Shown piece by piece: positions 1 through 12,482 of a stretch of 64,000 nucleotides of DNA. The notes beneath the pieces are model-generated. The model had not been told where the DNA came from and ran no database searches. It was given only the letters and a program-made list of their open reading frames with translations. This DNA is from Tetradesmus obliquus. Lineage: Eukaryota > Chlorophyta > Chlorophyceae > Sphaeropleales > Scenedesmaceae. Location: contig CP126202.1 of the NCBI GenBank assembly GCA_030272155.1, positions 3,307,501 through 3,371,500 of the forward strand, written 5' to 3'. Made by a program: the position numbers and the translations under genes. How positions within the stretch are numbered: the first letter of the stretch is position 1; each line of letters starts with the position of its first letter.

Positions 1-164
1 ACCTGGTGGTGGTGCCAGCAGAGAATGTGTACCTGCCTGTTATCATGGCACTGCATGGGCTTCTCATGCCTTCGCCGCTGCTGCTCTTGCGGTGGCTACA
101 ATACGCAGACAAGTTCCCGCCACAAGTAACACTGGCTGCAGCAGTCGGGGACCAGGAGCCTTGA
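1..164 (+). CDS. 3' end of an unknown gene (partial)
   Basis: A frame open from base 3 runs without a stop to a TGA at 162-164, giving about 53 residues that include LVVVPAENVYLP and a hydrophobic, Leu-rich stretch (MPSPLLLLRWLQY). The gene begins left of the window, so neither its start nor its domains can be seen. It is called because the frame reads like protein and ends well before the next gene, which lies on the opposite strand. I do not recognise the family. A chance open frame of this length is possible. Confidence 0.35.
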   Translation, partial: LVVVPAENVYLPVIMALHGLLMPSPLLLLRWLQYADKFPPQVTLAAAVGDQEP

Positions 165-240
165 ATGGGCCCTGCAGCCTTGCATGTATCCTGCACAGGC
201 TCCATCTACACAGTGAGCCCAATCTTTGTACATAAAACGT

Positions 241-298
241 GGTGTCCTTCTCATCATGGTGTCCTTCTCATCATACAACGTGGTGTCCTTCTCATCAT
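241..298. repeat. Triplicated 17-bp repeat
   Basis: The unit GGTGTCCTTCTCATCAT occurs at 241-257, 258-274 and 282-298, with seven bases between the second and third copies. It lies just past the stop of the partial gene, so probably in its 3' UTR. Confidence 0.85.
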
Positions 299-2049
299 GG
301 CTGACACACTGCCAGGTGGCCTCCTTTGCATGTATGTCAGCTGCTGCACATGCTGCTTTGCATGCACCATACGACTGCATGCAGATAACATAAGCACAAA
401 TCATGCAGAATGAACACAGGCAGGCAGAACATTCATGTTTGTTGCAGTCAGCTGTATCTTTGTTTTTCCTCATGCCGGGCTATGTGCTGCTCTGTTTGGA
501 CGACTTCTGTTTACAGCAAGTGGGCTGCAGCCCACCTAAAATCTCTAGGTGTGGAAGGTGTGCATCACAGGCATCAACTCCAGCTCTAGAAGAGGGTTGC
601 CACTCATGCTTCAAGCGGGGTGCCTACACAAAGGCATGTGATTAAGCCTGTGTGTCCAGCTGTTTTTGGCCCTCATCAGCTGGTTGTGCTGCGCGGCGGG
701 TTGTTATGGCTGTTACATAAGTTACTGCTGGTTCCTCTCATATGGCGGTTGTGCTCTCAGCATACTCCTTTGTGCTGCATAATGATCATGCATAGGGGTT
801 TGGGGTTTGAGCAGTCAGCGTTCGATATCAGCCAAGTTGGTGAGAAGGGAAAGATGCCCAGTTTGCAACCGCTGGTTGTTCAGCCGTACCGGGCTTGTGT
901 GCAGTACAGCAGTGCCATATATGACGGTGTAGTTGCCCAACCAGGTGCTGCGATCCTGCATTTAAAATACAGATGTTTTGATGCAATCAGCGCTTTTGTA
1001 AGCATAATTTCACAGAAGCACAGCGGGCGAATAGGGGCAAAATGACCGCGCAGACTTCAAGTGCATGTGAGGCACTAGACGTGGGCTGTTGGGTTGTCAG
1101 AGGTTTATGTTTTCGCCATGATCTGCCTGCACACAATGCACCAGGCAGCAGTGGGGTAAGTACCACTTTTGTGATTGCAGGAGGTTGCACGTTGGCCTCT
1201 TGTTGCGTCGTTTCATGCTGGGGCACTGCTGTGCTGCGCAAACATCACTGCTGCTGATCGCACTTGGTCAGCTCACCAACGAGATCACGCAGTCACCGGA
1301 GAGCTCTGCTGTGAACGGTGCTGCTCTTCAGTCAACGGCATCATGTGGCTTCAGGCAGCTCTGTGCTGTATCATGCATAGCCATGTGGGCACAGTTGGTA
1401 ATCCCAAGGTTTCACGAGCATACAGTACATGTGCAGCTGGGTACCATACCGTGTGGCACACGTGGGTTTGGCATGTTCAAGCATCACCTGGATCGACAGG
1501 GTGCAGTGCGCATATGTTTTGCACGCTCCTGTGTCATTGCACATTATGTAACTGCTGCAAGCACAGACACCACGTGGTGCACCACGCTGGTGATTGATCC
1601 GTTTGCCAAGCCTTCAAGGTAGCTAACTGTGCTAACAGCGTGGTGCTTGCTTGGTTGCAGCAATCACAGAACAACTCTCTTTTTACAACAAAACAGCAAC
1701 TTAACACTGCATAGAAACACTGTTGAGCATGTTACAGCTTTCACGAGAACTTCATGGTGCAAAGGAGAAGCGCTGTACTTCACGCTGATGTGCAGCAATG
1801 CACGTAGTCGATGCCAATAGTGTGCTTTCCGATCGCTGTGTCCTGCTCTGAACTGCAAACATGTTTGATGCACTACTGTTAGCATACGGTTGTGCCGCAA
1901 GGGCAATTGCCCGTTGCAACTGTCAGAACACCAACGGTGTCATCGAAGTCGTCAGAAAGTAATCAGGGATGTTAGCAATTTAAACGGCAAAACTATAGCA
2001 GAGTGCGAGCCTGTGCGGGACTTGAGCTATGTGCGCTCCATGCCCACTG
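299..2049. other. Gene-free stretch, no recognisable content
   Basis: About 1.7 kb between a plus-strand gene end and the 3' end of the minus-strand kanadaptin gene. Two overlapping plus-strand frames (620-1045 and 1185-1622) have mixed, non-repetitive composition and could be decayed coding or transposon sequence. I recognise no domain and could not build a splice model; the apparent intron at 1157-1181 is only 25 bases, too short to be likely. Confidence 0.5.
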
Positions 2050-2191
2050 GTAAAAACCTTGCATTGGCATGTAAACACAGTTTGCAATAGCTGAATGCAA
2101 CATGTTGCTCACTCACGCATCTAGGAGGCGCCCCCTGCCACCATGGCTGCTGTCTTCAACTTCATATATTCTGATGTGCTGCTCCTCCTGC
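2050..2191. repeat. Dispersed 142-bp direct repeat, copy 1
   Basis: Nearly identical to 61568-61708, with one substitution near the left end and a two-base indel. Both copies contain GCCACCATGG, a strong start-codon context, followed by codons for MAAVFNFIYSDVLLLL. Beyond the right end the sequences diverge completely. In this copy the frame runs on to a stop at 2398-2400. It may be an end of a mobile element or a copied gene leader; no transposase or target duplication was seen. Confidence 0.85.
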
Positions 2192-2444
2192 CACTGGCTC
2201 CTGAAGTTTGGGATCCCGGAGCCATCGGGCAGCCGAGCTGGCGTGTGGGAGGCACGACATGGTACAGGCTCGTGGAACACTGCCGATGTCAGTACTCGCT
2301 ATACAGCAGAGGTTCAACCTGGCACAACTGCCACAACACTTTTGCAGCAGCAGATCCTGGCACTAACATCCTATACTACATTGCCATGCTGGCTATCTGA
2401 AACGAGCTCACTCCCGCACAAGGTGTATGGCAGCGCTACCGTTT

Positions 2445-2742
2445 CTAGTACCCAAACTTGGCGTTCAGGCTGCTCTTGCCATCCCCTGTCTGGTCAGCAG
2501 GCGGCAGCCAGCCTCCCACCTCATCCTCCTGCCCCTGCTGCTGCCCACCCTGCTGCTGCTGCTGCTGCTCATCGTCTTCACCTATGGGTGCTCTGTGGCT
2601 AGTCAGGATGGCGATGCTAGCTGCTACGCGTGCTGCTGCTGCGGCGTTGACGTTGCTGCCGCCCTTTTCGCCTGCTGCTGGCTGTTTCGCTCCAGGGGCC
2701 TTGAAGCCAGGCGGTGGCATGGCAGGGCCCTAGCAGTCATGC

Positions 2743-2791
<49 letters not shown>

Positions 2792-5700
2792 CAGCAGCAG
2801 CAAGTTGACAGCAGTCAGCCACCAGGCAGTTCTTACCACTTCTTAGTATGTGATGTCAGTGACAGCCAATGCCAGCAACATGTTGCTCCGTTTTATGCAC
2901 CTGCAACATGGCGCGATCGCATTGCAACAGCTGCAGCTGTGCCAGCTTAATCCCACCCTGCAAGAGGACCACCCCCGCTCACCTTGACAGCTCGCTTGGC
3001 TGCTGCTGCAACCACCGGCTGTGCAAACTCCTTCATCAGCTGCTGCGCTGCTGCCTGTGCTGCTGTATCACCACTGCCCTTCCCAGCAGCACCTGCAGCA
3101 CCCCCAGCTGCTGCGGGTTTGCTGCTGCCAGGCGCTGCTGCTGCTGCTGCTGCTGTTGGTGCTGTCTTCTGCCGCAGCTGTGCTGTTGCTAGCAGGCCCT
3201 TGGGTTTGATCACCACTGGCACTGGCTTCACTGCTGCTGCTGCTTTGCTGCTGCCAGCCTCAGCCTGCTGCCGCTGCTCATTGTCTGCATCGCCCTGAGC
3301 TGCAGCTGCTGCTGGTTGATCTGCTTCCTCCTCCTCCTCTTCTGGTGGCAACTCTTCTCCAGCCTGCGAAAGCAGACATCACCGTCAGATACACACAAAC
3401 TGAGCAACGCAGCACTGCTGGCATCCACAGCAATTGCTAATCAACATAACATGCAAAGTGTAGATTCTACCACGCAGCAGCTGCTGCGCTAAACAAGGGC
3501 ACCAGTCAGCCCGCACTGCCGGCCGTCTGCAAAAAAGAGTAGCAAAGCTGTTGTTTTGGGAGCCAAACACAACACTCACATGCGCAGCAGCCCAGCCGGC
3601 TCGTTGAGCAGCCACTGCTGCTGCCCTCCGCTGCCTATCAGCTTCTAGCGCCTGCTTGGCAGCAGCAGCACGTGCAGCCGCTGCTGCTGCTGCCGCCGCA
3701 TCCCCGCCAGTTGCTGCTGCTGCTGCTGCTCTGCTTCTACTGCTGCCGGGTGGCTTGTACCAGCCGTCAGGGTCTGCTATGTGTATGAGGCGGTCTGTGC
3801 GCTGCAGCTGCTGGTTGATTGCCTCTAGCTCTTTTTGCAAAGAGCTCAACTGCCGGCAAAGCAGGCACAGGTGAGAAGGACAAAGCGGGCAGAAAGCAGC
3901 ATATGTTAGCAGCAGTCGCCACTTTTCAAATGGATGTGCTCGCAGATGTGTGTATTACAGCCGGCCGGCTGGTTCAGACATGAACAGCCGTGTCGCTAGC
4001 TGTCCACTGCTGTACATTCCCATGGAGCACCAACTAGGCCCCTTCTCTCGCGTCAGGACCTGCCCACACCACCATGCTCTCTCCCGCCTCACCCGATCTA
4101 GCTCCATCTTCTCTGTCACATCCTCCATGAAGGCATCTAGGGTGTCCACACCATCACCAGCAGCAGCAGCAGCAGCACCAGCAGTAGGGTCGGCAGTGTC
4201 TGCGGCTGCACTGCCATCAGCAGCAGCAGTAGCAGCAGCGCTGGTGCCCCCTGCATCCCCTTGCTGCTGTTGGCTGCTGCTGGCGGCTGCTTGCTGCTGC
4301 TCCAGCAGCTGCTGCTCTGCTGCAATGGCTGCCTCAAGACGCTGCACCTCCTCTAGCAGGGCAGACCTGCGGCAGCAGCGGCAGCAGCACGCTCCATCAG
4401 CACAGCGAGTGATGGAGACCAAGTTTGTGGCGGAGCTCCTGTGAAGCAAGCTTTAGCATTGTGCAGTGCTACGCAACGCACCAGACACTTAGGCATTGCC
4501 CGCGCCCCACCTCTTCGCGTACAGCGTCTCTGCTGACTCCACCTGCTGCGGCGCCTTCTCCTTGGCCTTGGCTGCTGCTCCCGCCTTCTTCTTAGGCCCT
4601 CCAGCAGCGCCGCCAGCAGCGACCGTGCGGTCGTAAAACTCATCGCCGCTGTCGCTGGCGTCTGCGTATTCATCGTCGGAGTCACGCTGCCGCTTGCGCT
4701 TCTTTTTGGCTGCTGAAGCGTCTTTGCTGTCCTTGGCAGCCTGCGGACGGTAGGACAGTAGGCAATAAAGCAGTAAAGCACCATGCAGAGCGTTGCTCCC
4801 AAAAGCACTGTTACCTCCGTGTCTTTAGGCAGAGCAGATGGGCCTGCCTTTCATGCAAGGTCATGTAATCTATTCTTAAAACTTAACAGTGAGATCTGAC
4901 TGCAACCGTGGAGACTGTTGAATCACCTGCTTGCCCTTGATGCTGTCGGTGATGCAGTCGGTGAGCTCCTCTTCAAGCTCCTCCAGCTCCTCACGCAGCG
5001 CATCCAGCGCGCGCTCGTTACGCACCTGTTACAAGCAGCATTTTCATAGCAGTTGGTGTAACAACTGACACAGCATGCCGGAAAACTCCTCTTCAAGCTC
5101 CTCCAGCTCCTCACGCAGCGCATCCAGCGCGCGTGCGTTACAAACCTGTTACAAACAGTGTTAGATGATAGTTAGTGTATCAGCTGACACAGCATGCCGG
5201 GGGGCTCGTCTTCAAGCTCCTCCAGCTCCTCACGCAGCGCATCCAGCGCGCGCTCATCACGCACCTGTTACAAGCGGCGTTACATAACAGTCGCTTCAAC
5301 ATGTGCTGCACCATGCACAGGATCGCCCCAAATGGCTGATGCCACGCGCGCAAGTATCACCAGTGACCAGGCGCCTGTCAAATGCAGCTCTGCACGAACG
5401 GGTATGATCACAGAAACAAGCAGTCAGCATGAGAGGCACACGCAGCCCAGCAGCAATGCAGCTGCCGCAGCCTCACCAGTGTTGAGGCCTGGCCCCGTAT
5501 GAGCCATCAAACTGCACAAGCTGGCAATGCAAGCTTCAAATGGGACAAGTAGAGCTTTAAACCACACTGCCGCCGACTCACCAGTGTTGAGGCCTGGCCC
5601 TGTGTCAGGCCTCCCTCGGTCTTCTCCTTGGCGGCAATCTTGGAGCACTCAGCCTCTAAGTTCTTGATCTTGTACTCGCGCTTGCTGCACGTTGTTCAGC

Positions 5701-8542
5701 GAAGTAGCCGGCGGCAGCAGCAGCAGCAGCAGCAGGGCGTGTGTAAGGTACATGATCACCAAGATGCTGCGGCAGACTGAGGGGCAACAAAGGAAACAGC
5801 AGCCGGCCGCCAACTATGTGAGCCCTTCCGCAGCCGCATAAGTGACCACCCTCAACCCAAAAAATCACACACCAGCCGCCTCAACTAGCCTCACCGGATC
5901 TTGTCCAGCAGCTTGGTCTGCCGGTCCGTGAGGTTGCTGCTGTGCTTGTCCACATAGCTGCGCCAGTTGACCTCCTTGGCAGGCCCTCCTTCATCTTCTT
6001 CCTCATCATCCAGGGACATGCCCCAGCTGGCGCCGCCTGCTGCAGAGCTTGCCAGTGCTGCCTCCATTTGTGCACGCGCTTTCAACTCGTCTGCGTCCTT
6101 GCGCCTCTGCACAAACACGGGCATTGAGGAGTAAGTCTTAGTAGGGCAGCTATGGGATGTGCTGAGCTGGGTGAAGCAGCCTCCATCTGTGTGCTCTTTT
6201 AGCTCGTCTGCTTCCATGCGCCGCTACATGCATACACGCGCAACCAGGGTTCGCGGTTACATATGTATAGTGACTATGGGTTCTGCTTAGGCAGCCAGTG
6301 CAGCCTCCATCTATGCGCGAGCTTTTGACTCGTCTGCGTCCTTGCGCCTCTGCAGACGTTGGGATAACAAGGGTTGTGAGGTTTGTCTGTAAGGATTTAA
6401 GCTGGTAGCTACAGGTGCTGCAGAGCTCGCCAATGCTGCCTCCACTTTTGCACGCGCTTTGAGCTCATCTGCATCCTTGCGCCTCTGCATACATCAGGGT
6501 TTGAGGTTCCAGTACAGCGCTGAAGCAGCCACTGGCTGACAGGTTTGCATGCGGCGTGTAGCAAAGTAACCCAGAAAGCCTACTCTATCCAATTGTTGGG
6601 TTTCGGCGCTACGGAACATACACGAGGTGAACACCACATGCAGGCTCAGCTGATACAGTGTAACAATATAAGTTTTATGACCCTAAGTTTGTCACCTGTG
6701 CCGCCTCCAGCAGCTTGAGCTGCTTCTGCTGCTGCTTGCTGAGCCCCTCCTGCGGCATCAACTCTGCTGGCCCAGTCAGCACATACATCCGGCTGCTCTG
6801 GCCAAAGCGGATGGTGTCACCGACCCTGCAGCACACATGCGCAATGAGTTGAAGTTTAACTTACGTGCCCGCAGAAATGGAACACGGACACACAGTCAAC
6901 AGCATGTTCAGAAATCTGGGAACAAAGCAGCTGAAACAATACCTGGAGTCGAAGAGAGCTGGACATCCAGACAGCAGTTTGCTGCACTCAGCAGCAGACT
7001 GCGCAACACATGCATGTGTGATCTTGCAGCAAGCACGCTTGCTCTCAGGGGAAACATACCTGATGGGTGCGTGCACGCGCGACTTGAGCCTGTTCCGGTT
7101 GAGGAAGGTGCCGTGCGTGCTGCCGCAGTCATATAGAAACACTTCATTGCTGCCGGCCTTGAACTGCAGCACTGCACATGGCAAGTTCCAAAAAGCATAG
7201 GGGTGCAGCAGCCAGCGGCAAGACAGAGCGTGGTGAGCCAGCGCAACACTGAAGCAGTTGAAGAAGGTACACCACTGCTGCCGCCGCTGCAAGTAGAACG
7301 ATGGGAAACAGGTTGCAGCAGAAAAAAGTGCAGCTAAGCATGCTCAGCCACAGCAGCGCTGCAGGGTGTACATTGCAAAAGGAATGTACAGATCAGCAAG
7401 ACAAGCACGCTGCAATCAAACAATGGCAGCTCATGCCTGGTGGCCACACAACACATCACCACTACAGGTTCCGACGCAGCAAAAGGGCAACACAGCCCCG
7501 CCCAGCCCAGCCCAGCACAGCGAGCACTCAGCGCCGAAGTGGGAGGCAGCCAGCCACACCCGCCAACAAGGGGAGCGACCCACGCGCTGTCCTCGCACCT
7601 GCATGCAGCCTTGATGCCGAGGGGTGCTCCAGCAGCAGGTCAGCAGTAGGGCTGCGGCCACAGGTGAAGACCGCCTGACCCTGCAGCGGCCGCTCCTCCA
7701 CCAGTGTGCCATTCTTGAGTACTTCTAGTCCAAATTCAGCACTGCAGCAGCAGCAGCGGCAGCAGCAGTAGCAACAGCAGCCGGCTCAGTTGCTGTTTGC
7801 GCCTGCGCGTGCTTTTTGAGCGTCACACACCTTCACCCGCTGCACTGCCTGATGATGTTGCCTACAATGCAGTGCAACAAATGCGCCACACCGCTGCCGT
7901 AATAAGTGCAGCAACAAGCAGTCGAGCCAGACACGTGCATAGCAGAACATGAACAGCAAAACATATGTAGCCCCTGACATATACTGCTCACTCACCCGTC
8001 AGGTGGGCCTGACCATTCAGGCTCTTCATAAGTCCCAGGCGCTGCAGGAGCTGTTGGAGCGCCATGCCCCGCTGGTGCTGCTGCCGCAGGCTCTGCCTGC
8101 TCTCCCTCGTGCTCCCCGCTTGCTGCATCTACTGCATCTTCTGGTGCGTTGTTGTCCCTAGCAGCCTCTGCCGCAGCTGCTGCAGCGTCACGCTCCTGCT
8201 GTGCTGCTAGGACTGCTTGTTGGATGGCCCTGTCGCGTTGACCAGGCGTTACAGACGCTGCTGCAACAGCAGCAGCTGCAGCAGCCCTGGCCTTGGCCCC
8301 TGCATTCGAACATAACAAATGCTCCACGACGTGATTTGATGTATATGTGCTGCTTGTGCTTTTGGCGTTGACAGAGCTGCTCTTGTATGCTGCTGCTGGC
8401 AAGCTGATGTACAGCAGTAGCAGGCAGCCTGCTGCCGCAACAGCAGTAGCACTGGCAGCAGCAGCTCAGCTGGCAGAGTGAGCAGGGTGCTGCAGCAGAG
8501 CAGCTTCAGCGTACCTGCATCTCTGTTGGCTGGAGGTAGCAT
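2445..8542 (-). CDS. SLC4A1AP: Kanadaptin-like FHA domain protein
   Basis: Thirteen exons give about 856 residues: 8542-8515, 8299-7996, 7741-7599, 7171-7060, 6825-6696, 6106-5895, 5684-5582, 5025-4927, 4740-4511, 4366-4093, 3849-3580, 3363-2983 and 2729-2445. The frame is kept across every GT-AG junction. After an Ala-rich lead comes EEPEWSGPP, then the FHA domain (LEVLKNGTLVEERPL, FTCGRSPTADLLLEHPSASR, LYDCGSTHGTFLNRNRL), a basic/Gln coiled stretch, a kanadaptin-specific middle (WGMSLDDEEEDEG, GDEFYDRT, DTLDAFMEDVTEKMELDR) and the diagnostic C-terminus WLPPADQTGDGKSSLNAKFGY. FHA domains bind phosphothreonine peptides; kanadaptins are mostly nuclear and linked to RNA processing. Exons 6 and 8 have extra partial copies in the preceding introns. 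The family call is firm; the start (a 28-base first exon) is less so. Confidence 0.93.
2743..2814 (-). repeat. (CTG)n tract in last kanadaptin intron
   Basis: On the coding (minus) strand this is a CTG/GCT run of roughly 20 units ending a few bases before the acceptor of the last exon at 2729. It occupies the place of a polypyrimidine tract. Confidence 0.85.
5081..5273 (-). repeat. Two extra copies of the start of kanadaptin exon 8
   Basis: Units at about 5081-5152 and 5205-5273 repeat the acceptor and first two thirds of exon 8 (ERALDALREELEELE) with a period of 119-120 bases, flanking intron included. Both lie upstream of the working exon in the sense of transcription and lack its end and donor, so they are intronic decoys rather than alternative exons. 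They differ at a few residues (VCNARALD and VRDERALD against VRNERALD). Confidence 0.88.
6160..6488 (-). repeat. Three extra copies of the start of kanadaptin exon 6
   Basis: Degenerate copies of the RRKDADELKARA segment lie near 6160-6225, 6295-6353 and 6415-6488, upstream in the sense of transcription of the working exon that begins at 6106. The farthest copy keeps an acceptor-like AG and reads RRKDADELKARAKVEAALA; the others are damaged. Confidence 0.8.
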
Positions 8543-9372
8543 CTATAGTTTGATTGTTCAGCGAATATTGAGCTTTGTGTTGTCTGCTGCCTGCAAGCCA
8601 AGACTAGGCATCGATGTCGTGGCTCGCATCGGCGATCATGTTCAGTCTTGCAGTCAACCAGTCAACCAGTCAACCTAACAGAATGAGCAACAAAATCGAA
8701 TCAAGTCAGTCGATTGTGTTGCGGGAGCACGTAGGCGTGGCAAGTTCAAAGCCCTGGCTGTACAGTACCTCGGTTGCGGTCCCTGACGTAGTAGGCGTGC
8801 GATCACAGCTTGCTGTTTGTAAGGCTGGGTTAACGTTGTGTGCATCGCGTAATTGCACTGGCAGCTGGTGCGCTGTGCCATGCGAAGCTCCGTGGCATTT
8901 GGTGTGTCCTCCAGGGCAAGAAATCTCGCCCAGACAGGCAGGCCCGCAGCTGTTTGGAGACTTGCAGGCTCTCTTGCTTCTTTCGGCCTGAAGGACGCCC
9001 GCCAAACCGCCAGCAGCAGCTGTCAGGTAAGTCTGCTGTTGATGGCCATACACATCAGCAGACGAGCACCTGCAGCTAGTGCAACCCGCATTGGCGCTTG
9101 CAACAGCTGATCTGGACGCCCTTAGCACGCGGGGAAGCTGCTACAGCGGTCAGACACGTGCTTGGGGCTGTTGGCAGTTGTCCTGCAAGCAGCGGTTGTC
9201 TGTGGTAGAAGTTGCAGTTGCTTGCTGCTCATCACTCAGCAGCCTGCTACAGCCCACGCCTCCCTCTTGTCACTTACAGCATTTCCACACCGTCTACCTG
9301 TCCTTGCAGGAACAAAGCAGCAGCAGCACAGCAAGCCACAGCACCCGCCGCACCCTCAGCATCCGCGCAGCA
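8543..9372. promoter_or_regulatory. Divergent intergenic region
   Basis: About 830 bases separate the start codons of kanadaptin (minus) and aminopeptidase P (plus), so promoters and 5' UTRs of both must lie here. No TATA box or other element can be named with confidence. The segment 9310-9372 is in frame with the aminopeptidase and reads SSTASHSTRRTLSIRAA after an acceptor-like CAG, so an upstream exon adding a plastid-type leader is possible. Confidence 0.5.
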
Positions 9373-9806
9373 ATGGCGAGCAACGGTGCTGCAGCAGCAG
9401 CTGCTGTTGACCCAAGGCTGGTCAAACTTCGGGCAGCAATGGCAGCAGCAGATGGTGGCCAGGGCGTTGCTGCATACATCGTGCCTACTGAGGACCCCCA
9501 CATGAGCGAGTACCCGCCTGACCACTTCAAGCGCAGGGAGTACATCTCAAGGTGCGTATGCGGCAGTCCAGGATGTTACATGTTGAATTGATTTCATCTA
9601 TGACCACTACAAACTCTGCGCAGTGTTGTGCAGTGAGTGGTGTTGCAGGATGCCACTGACTTGAGCTTGTCGGGCAGCTGCACTGGAGCTTGTCCATAGA
9701 CATGTGGAGCTGGTGTGCGCCAAGTGTCGTGCTTTCACACCTCGGTGTTGACGAAGGCACTTGCAATGTGACCTGTGGCAGGTTACTGGAACCTGTTCGT
9801 CCTGCC

Positions 9807-9840
<34 letters not shown>

Positions 9841-10404
9841 ATACTAATGCTGCTGCTGCTGTTGCCGCCCCCGCAGCTTCACTGGCTCTGCAGGCACTGC
9901 TGTCATCACAGCCGAGCAGGCGCTGCTGTGGACCGATGGCCGCTACTTCCTGCAAGCCGAAACAGAGCTGGGCCCCGGCTGGACGCTGATGCGCGGAGGC
10001 ACTGGCAGCTGCCCTGAGGTGCGCTTCAAATAGAGCTAAATGACAGGGGTCGGAGGCAGCAGCAGCAGCAACCCAGGATATAGAGAGTGTTAGCAGGGGC
10101 ATCAGCTGCCTTGCGGTGTGCAGGTGCAGCAGCAGCAACCAGGGCGAGAACAGTGGTTACAGCCACAGCAGGTGCAGCTGGGCCCTGGCTGGACACTCAT
10201 GCGCGGAGGAACGGGCAGCTGCCCTGAGGTGCGCCGCAGCCATTTCAGCTCATGAGGGGGAGCACGTACAGCTACACTGCAGTGGGCAGCAGCAGAAGGG
10301 GTGGCAGCAGCAGCAGTAGCAACTGCAGCAGCAGCAGAGGGTGCAGCCACAGAAGTTACAACTCTTGAGGAAAGTCATGGGCAGCTGCTGTGAGGCGCGC
10401 AGCC

Positions 10405-10437
<33 letters not shown>

Positions 10438-12308
10438 CTACTGAGGGCCAACAGCAGGGCGCGGCACACTGCAGCTGCCATTCGCTGGATGTGTCTGCAC
10501 GCATGTGCTGCAGTTGCAGCTACAATGGCTGCTCTGCCTGCTGCCTTGCACCGCTGCTCGGTCAAAACACTAGTGTCTGCTGCTGCTGTGGCTGTCCCGT
10601 CATTTGTCGTCTGGCTGCACCTGCCAGAAAATGGCTTCTATGACTTCTGCAGTTCAACGAATGGCATGCTATCAGCCTCATTGAGGACTTGCGCGCGCTG
10701 CTGCTGTAGCTTTCCTGTCGCCTGACTGTACCTGACTGCATCTGGCCGCATCTCATGCTGCTGCCTGCTGAGATCAACGACCGGCTGGCTGGCTGACAGC
10801 CTGCCTGAGGGCTCCCGCATCTGCCTGCTCTTTAGTGCTGCTCATAAACAACACCCTTGACGGCTGGCTGCATTTGCTGTTGTTAATGTTGCAGATCAAC
10901 GACTGGCTGGCTGACAGCCTGCCTGAGGGCTCCCGCGTGGGCTTTGACCCCTTCTGCCACACAGTGGAGGCAGTCAACAAGCTCAAGTCAAAACTGCAGG
11001 TGGCGATTGGTTCTGCCGGGTATTGGTTGTTTACATAGATGTATGTTGGCTTTGACGCCCTTTTTGCAGACAGTGGAGGCGGTCAACAAGCTCAAGTCAA
11101 AGCTGCAGGTATGTTTGTTGAGTTTCTCATGAATCTGCGCATCTGGTTGTGACTTTGCAGTATCTCTGCTGCCACTGCTGCTATAACAGCGGCTGCTACT
11201 GCGCTCTACTACATTCATGATGCGCCATTCATATCATGCGCTCCCTCCCATGTTTGCAGGAGAAGGGCCTGGAGGCAGTGCCGCTGCTGGCTGATGGCAA
11301 CCTGGTGGACCAGGCCTGGGGCGCAGACCGCCCAGGCCTGCCTCCCTGCTGTGCTTGTGCTTGCAGGAGTGCTAATCACCTTTTTTTGAGTCTGCTGTCA
11401 CTGCTTTCACCTCACCATGCTTGCCCTGTGCTTTTTCGCCCTTTTGCAGGAGAAGGGTCTGGAGGCAGTGCCGCTGCTGGCGGATGGAAACCTGGTGGAC
11501 CAGGCCTGGGGCGCTGACCGGCCAGGCCTGCCCACAGCGCCGCTCCGTGTGCATGCTGCAGAATGGGCAGGGGCCAGCATCCAGCAGAAGGTGGACGAGG
11601 TGAGCACATCTCGACGCATGCAGCTGGGTGTCAATGTCTTGGCTGCTTCTCAGCTGGTTTGCTGGGACATGCGTGCAGAGCCTGCTGTGGGGTGTGGTTT
11701 GAGAAAGGGTGCATGCTGCAGAATGGGCGGGCGCCAGCATCCAGCAGAAGGTGGATGACGCGAGCACACCATGAACTATAGTATAGTACAGCTCTGGTAA
11801 TGTGCGGCTGGGTGTTGTGACATACCCCGCAGACCAAGCGTTTGTTGTAGTTCAGGCAAGACTCCAGCATGCCCTTTGTACTTCTGCAGGCTTCACCCCG
11901 GCATCAGCCTGCCTTGGCTGCTGCTGCTGCTGCTGCTATACTCTGCCTTCAGCGCTGTGCTTGCCTGTGATTGAACTGCTTTTGCTGCTGCCGCCGCCGC
12001 TGCTGCTGCTGCTGCCACCAGGTGCGCCAGAAGCTGGCTGGCGTGAAGGCCGACTGCTTCCTGGCCACCACGCTGGATGAGGTGGCATGGCTGTACAACC
12101 TGCGCGGCAGCGATGTGCCATACAACCCTGGTGGGTAGAGTATTCATTGAGGGATTGGCTAAAGTCTTCACGGGGTTATGTCAGCTGGGCCCACTGCTTG
12201 TCGGCTACTGTGGTGAATGTGGTGGATGAGGTACGCGCTGGTGTCCCTGACCAATGCTGTGCTGTACACGAACCCTGAAATGTTTGTGCCAACACGATTC
12301 TTGAGTCG

Positions 12309-12347
<39 letters not shown>

Positions 12348-12451
12348 AGTGTTTGTCTCATATGCTCTGGTGTCCCTCACTGATGCCGTGCTGTACACAA
12401 ACCCTGAAAAGGTGACACCATCAGCATCCCTGAATCAAACTGCTGCTGCTG

Positions 12452-12482
<31 letters not shown>

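Noticed and set aside
1157-1181. Intron with GTAAGT and GATTGCAG
   Set aside because: Only 25 bases long, below any usual spliceosomal intron, and no recognised coding sequence on either side.
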